A stretch of 64,000 bases of DNA from Ptiloglossa arizonensis. Lineage: Eukaryota; Arthropoda; Insecta; Hymenoptera; Colletidae. The notes under the pieces were generated by a model, which worked only from the letters and a program-made list of their open reading frames with translations, ran no database searches and was not told the DNA's origin. A program made the translations under genes and the position numbers. Location: positions 8,002,001 through 8,066,000 of the forward strand of contig NC_135054.1 of NCBI RefSeq assembly GCF_051014685.1, read 5' to 3'. Positions 59,234-64,000 of this stretch are shown here, in pieces (positions within the stretch are counted from its first letter, which is position 1; each line of letters begins with the position of its first letter).

Positions 59234-59448
59234 AGTAGGATAATTTAGAAATTTAGAAAATACAGAAAATTATAGTAGTAGGATAATTTAGGAGTTTATA
59301 AAAGAAAGAAAATTATAGTAGTAGGATAATTTAGAAATTTAGAAAATACAGAAAATTATAGTAGTAGGATAATTTAGAAATTTAGAAAATAAAGAAAATT
59401 GTAGTAGTAGGACAATTTAGAGATTTGAAAAATACAGAAACTTATAGA
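59234..59448. repeat. 43-bp minisatellite, five exact-period units
   Basis: Five units start at 59234, 59277, 59320, 59363 and 59406. Each begins AGTAGGATAATTTAGAAATT and ends near AGAAAATTATAGT. Units 1, 3 and 4 are nearly identical; units 2 and 5 carry several changes. The exact period suggests recent expansion. Confidence 0.9.
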
Positions 59449-59580
59449 CAGCATTGTCTCACTGCATTAGTAAAATGTAATTAGATGTTGAGTAAAATTA
59501 TAAATGCCTTTAATACAGACATTCGAATAGAACGATATCGAGCTTTATTTTCATTTGTAACACGATTATTACACAACATT

Positions 59581-59619
59581 AAATAGTATTGGACTAATCT
59601 TTTTAGTCTAATACTATTT
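59581..59619. other. 16-bp hairpin with a seven-base loop
   Basis: AAATAGTATTGGACTA pairs with TAGTCTAATACTATTT around ATCTTTT. Fifteen of sixteen positions are complementary and the other is G-T, a wobble pair in RNA. The stem does not continue outward, so it is shorter than a usual microRNA precursor. Confidence 0.5.
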
Positions 59620-62240
59620 CTAACGAAGACTGATCTTTTTATTCGGGAAATTTCCAATACCCTTAAAAACAGAATTCAAAATTTTCCAGATCGGAGCACA
59701 GATTGGAGACTGTCGTTGCATCAAAACTCTCGCGATAGTCGTTGGCGCGAAACAAAAGTCTTTCCTTGAAACGCGAGACCATCAAAGTGTTAACTATACT
59801 ATCCGCTCTTTCTTTCTGACAGAGGGAGCAAATGGCATTTACTTTTGGAAGGGAGGAAATAGGAGAATGCGATATAAAACGAAAGTAGTCCAGTGGTATA
59901 GCGGTCATAGAGAAGTTTCAAAACATTACCTTTTACGTCCTTTGTGAGTTCACTCGACAAGATTCGAAAATCCACGAGAAATATTATATCGCGACGTTCT
60001 CGTAACAAGACGAATCGAGTAAACGAGAAAGCCACGATAAATTGTACAAACACTGTACAAACACGGTAATATTTACGTCAATACGAATCGCGGATAGCTG
60101 AACGGTATTAATATTTCCCAATATTATTTCCATGTCTTCTGTCACGCCAGAAGCATACCGAGGCTACTTTACCAATATTTTTCAGTGTACTTTTAAAGGT
60201 GTTATTTATCGACCGGAAGGAAAAGAAGTAAGGAGTATAGTGGAAATAAAGAACGTACAAAATGCGACCGTTACATTTTTCACAGGGTTAGCCTGTCCAG
60301 CGATAAACATTGGAGTATAAGACAACAAGAGTTACAACGTTACATCGTATTTTACGGATTCAAGTGGTTCACCTTGTTTTATACTATCGTAAAACGGACG
60401 AAATTTTGTTGATCGAGCAAGAGACACAAAATTCGAACAATTCTAGTTGCCTGTAATCCCATAAAATAAGATAAATTCCTACTATTGCCAGAGCTCGTAG
60501 AAAAATCAGAAAAGGAAACACGGGATAGAATTCCGGCCGCTATGAATACAGATTACCTCGTTTAATCGTACGAGACTTAATCGTCGTATTAAACCGAAAT
60601 TGTGAAATCTCGGACAACGCAAAATGTCGGAAGTTTCGTGAACGTTACGATCCTTTTTGTACTCGACGACAGAGAAATGAAAATCAGAGTCCACACAATG
60701 GTGCACGTGCAAGCATAATTCCTACCCTCGGCTTGACGCTCGTGCAATTTATTCCACTTATCACAGAGTCACCAGGTGCTTCTCAATTTTTAAGAGTCTC
60801 GAGGAGCTTACAGAGGATTAACTTCTTCCGACGCTTCGATAACGGTGATGTCGTAACATCCACCCTTTCGTTTCCTTTTTCCTCGAACAAAGTGCTCGCG
60901 CCGGTCCACTGACGGGAAAGGGTAGTGTGACGATGAAAACGGCGGGAAAAAGGCAAACGGTCGAGAGAATATAAAACTGGCCGAAGAACAGACACGGGAG
61001 AAGGAAGTAACGTGGCTGCTGCCGGCCACACTGGGATTTCGTGAGTTTCCACAACACGGAGCCCGGGTATTAACCTGGATAACAATAAACGTTAAAGTCC
61101 GGTACACGAACGGTGGCAACGTTTCCGGTACACTTGCAACAGAATAATCCACAGACGTTCAGGATCTAACGTGAAAACGGCTCACCACGCGCCGCAACTG
61201 TTTCGAATTATTTGCGACCAGTGTCGGCCCTCCGAGTGCCACCACTTTTATTGTTATCGTCGCAAGAAAAACACCTATCCCGACGATTACGTTTATCATA
61301 GACTTACACCGAGCAGAATTCACTCAACGAATTTAAAAATTAATATCTCTCGGTTTTGAAATAAACACGTGGGATATTACTGGAGCGAACGTAGATAAGA
61401 TCTTTATCGAGATACGACTGTTTTCTTTATGCACGTATATGCGTATACGCGTTATTGAAAATTTTGCTTCTTCGTAAGGAATGGATAATGAATTTTTGAA
61501 AACTTATTGACAATTTCTTTTTTGAACTACTCGAGGCGATTCTGTTATTGGTCATTGAATTCGTCCTTTTATCGGCTGCAATTCGACATTAATAAACTCA
61601 AGGTTACCTTGATATCTCTGAAATTGTAAGAGAACAAATTAAAAATGCATTTATTCTGGAATACATTCTATTCCGTGGAACCTTTCTTCGAAAGAATCAA
61701 TAGATAACGAGATATTTCGAGTAGGTAATGCTTCTTACTTACATACATATAATATGTATGTTTAATAACAGTATGTGACACGCGATCGCGAACGAGTTAA
61801 TTACTTATTTCTTTCCACGCAAATAGTAGATAATTCCACCTCAGAATTTTATTCTTTCTCTATGCTGAATTTCGCGTATATATAATATGCCACATATAGT
61901 CTACGTATATAATAAACAGAAACCACTTTACCAGCGGGATTAGGGAGGCCTGTCAGCTATGCATCCTTCATGAACATGACGTCGCGTCACGTTGATACTC
62001 TAAACTTTACAACCTGAACAAGCGGCCATCGCTCAATTACCCTTACGTTTTTCCAATATTTCCATGAAATCTACTTTAAAAAATTTACACCATTTTCTAA
62101 AACTAAAGTAGTATTTCGACAAATACTTTTATATTATACGTAGATACATTGAGTACAATTTTTAAGAGTGCGATACAGAAGAGACAATTAATTTCAGAAG
62201 TTTCTAATTGGAAGTATCAATTTGTTCAAAATTCTATTTT
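59620..62240. other. Mostly AT-rich, no recognised gene
   Basis: A GC-richer spot at 60830-61270 holds overlapping minus-strand frames of 79-114 residues with no known motif. Near 61979 the words GACGTCGCGTCACG form a small partial palindrome. No element ends are seen. Confidence 0.4.
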
Positions 62241-62270
62241 GCCTGTCCAAAAATAAAAATTATGTCTACA

Positions 62271-62343
62271 TTCTCCAAAATTGTCCAACATTGTCCAAAA
62301 TTGTCCAAAATCGTCCAAAATTGTCCAAAATCGTCCAAAATTC
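62271..62343. repeat. 10-bp tandem repeat (TTGTCCAAAA)n
   Basis: Seven ten-base units follow one another, alternating TTGTCCAAAA and TCGTCCAAAA toward the end, with one unit TTGTCCAACA near the start. Confidence 0.85.
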
Positions 62344-62599
62344 TCAATCGAATCAGTTGAAAAAGTAATTATACGACATGCTCTATATGCGTACAACCCA
62401 TTTTGAGAAGATTAATGAAAAAGAATCCTATCCTATATCTAACGTCCTAATGAAAGATACGGACCTGGTGAAGTAGGTACCTAGAATGTTTTTATCAAAC
62501 ATTCGAACGATAATAAAATTTTCCGAATGCAAAGCAAATTGTAAACTGAAAGAAGGAGATTTAAAAGAGAACCATTCTCCAAGAACCTAACTCTCATCG

Positions 62600-63568
62600 G
62601 TCCTTCCATCCTCACGAAATTACCGAACAAAGTCACCTCTTTGTCATCGCTACTCCAGAAGGATCACCCGTTTCGCGCAGCCCCTCGACCGAAGAGCTCG
62701 AAAACGATCGAATCGGTGATGTCATAAAGGGTCCAACGAATCGTTCCCTGGATCGAATTCTGGAATCAGCAAGATCCGTTCGCAACGAGCGCCAATGAAG
62801 TTCTCGTTCTGCAGGAATGCGGAAGGAAGCAGCATCTGGTCGGGGAGCATTGCGGTTGATCGCGCGAAAGAGCGACGAAGAAGGTTGAATCGGTGGCGGG
62901 GAACGAAAGAGCCGGTTCTCTGAAACGCTCCAACGGGGTAGAAACGCTGAGCAACCCCGAAATTGCCCACCTCCTTGTTTGCGGCCAGCCTAGCGAGGGG
63001 TGGTTCCGTTGAGCGTGGAGGGAACCGACTCGTGGAGCAAAGGAATCAGGAATTGGAATCGGTACGAATGTGAGCGATTCCTTTCCCCCCTCTCGTACCC
63101 GTTCCGTGTTAAGGGAGCTGTACACGGCTCCGTGGACACTGTCTTCGAGCTGTCCCCGAGTTGTTCCCCAAAGCCAACCAATCATCCTTCGTCTTCGTTC
63201 GTCTGTCTTCAACTATCGGCAAACTTTCGTCCCCGCCGGAACGGTACGTGTCCTGGTCTGATGGATCAACCGCCAATCGCGGCAGCCCATCTTCCACGAG
63301 ACATTTCGATATCGAGTCCCGGAATTCGTGGCCGGACGTTCGTCCCCCTATTGGCGATTGGCACGCGAAAATTTTACGCGAGTAACATTGTTGCGTTCTT
63401 ACCGAAGATCGAATTGTCTTACGGCAACGATTCCCATCGATTCGAAACCTATACGAGAATTTCGGGGGCGAAATGTTTCCGAAAATTTTCCGCGTTCCGC
63501 TTGGAATCCGCGCACGCACCTCCCGAGAGGCTCGGGTAAGTATTATTCGCGACGCGCGGTGCTAAATA
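62600..63568. other. GC-rich block with long frame ending at a strong donor
   Basis: A 179-residue plus-strand frame runs from ATG at 63000 to 63539. Its last codons run directly into CTCGG|GTAAGTATT, a near-consensus splice donor (GT at 63537). It might be a first exon or 5' untranslated exon of a plus-strand transcript. The residues (rich in S, R, P, F) match no family I recognise, and the other strand carries frames of 136 and 148 residues over the same bases, as GC-rich chance frames would. Confidence 0.25.
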
Positions 63569-63706
63569 TTGGATTGTTCGGAAAGTCATTTCGATTTTTT
63601 TTTTTTTTAGTGAAAATGAAACACGATATTTTTAGAGTGTATAGACATTTTATTAAATTATATATTCTCCATTTTGGGGAACGAAACGACTTTCCGAACA
63701 ACCCAA
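63569..63706 (-). mobile_element. Complete 138-bp mariner-type MITE with TA duplication
   Basis: Left end TTGGATTGTTCGGAAAGTCA, right end on the other strand TTGGGTTGTTCGGAAAGTCG, each directly flanked by TA. The interior has a T14 run next to the left repeat and, next to the right repeat, the block shared with the fragment at 2841-2899 (CCAAAATGGAGA, then ATATAATTTAATA). It has no coding capacity. The ends fit a mariner element, from which it probably derives by internal deletion. Confidence 0.88.
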
Positions 63707-64000
63707 TATTTTTAGAGCGTTGAAATTACTTGGTCCAACGTAAACTTGCAGGCGTTCGGTAACGCTCCAACCGGTTTACTCCGATTTTACTTGGGTGAGC
63801 GATTAATCTGAAATAACGGTGCGGTGTAACGTAGAAAGGAATAGGTAGGAGAAAAATAATGTTTCTACGGTGGTGCGCGATAGATAAATTATGGAAATTA
63901 ACCGTGGTTAAAAATATGCTTGCACAAAGTACGGGAAGTTATTTGTCATGTTCCTACGAAGGAAATTCCTTCGCGTCGAAAGGCGTGGATGAATTGTACA
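63707..64000. other. Flanking stretch, nothing recognised
   Basis: The first bases after the MITE (ATTTTTAGAGCGT) resemble a word inside it (ATTTTTAGAGTGT), perhaps by chance. No gene or element is seen to the window end. Confidence 0.35.

Overview
The window looks like insect nuclear DNA, most likely from a bee or a related hymenopteran. It is AT-rich but dense in CpG, has no long open reading frames, and carries mariner, Tc1 and pogo-type relics plus many short tandem repeats. Genus cannot be read from it. There are no bacterial-type genes, operons, rRNA, recognisable tRNA or CRISPR arrays.

The only protein-coding sequence I can support is one 93-base exon on the minus strand (46253-46345). 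It has a clean acceptor and donor and encodes a stretch that fits the I-BAR (IMD) domain of IRSp53/BAIAP2, a membrane-bending, actin-linked scaffold. Both flanking introns are phase 1. I could not find the neighbouring exons by eye, so most or all of the window is read as two very large introns of that gene: at least about 17.6 kb on the 5' side (higher coordinates) and at least about 46 kb on the 3' side. Other small, non-coding or nested exons cannot be excluded.

The rest is AT-rich sequence broken by CpG-rich islands (about 1-660, 2030-2620, 5800-6720, 23600-24310, 31690-32430, 41940-43010, 45450-46480, 52980-53500, 55570-56560, 57780-58980, 62600-63540). Several islands carry G-quadruplex motifs, purine tracts or candidate splice donors. 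Putative regulatory signals include an unbroken seven-unit heat-shock element at 31510-31542, three TATCGATA boxes at 4788-4929, a cluster of homeodomain-type TAATTA sites around the coding exon with a perfect 16-bp palindrome, and a 12-bp CRE palindrome at 37466-37477.

Mobile DNA makes up most of the other structure. There is a broken Tc1-like transposase (22693-23236) and a broken mariner transposase with its 3' terminal repeat (26936-27428, invaded by a heptamer satellite). There are two small families of mariner-type MITEs (2841/63569 and 15421/33528), a pogo/Tigger-like MITE (22127-22355), a possible piggyBac-like MITE (12499-12697) and three long-inverted-repeat elements (25853-26322, 30003-30954, 48155-48967). 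A possible LTR with a tRNA-Pro-like primer site lies at 10745-11449. Minisatellites with periods of 7, 10, 30, 31, 33, 43, 55 and 75 bases are scattered through the introns.
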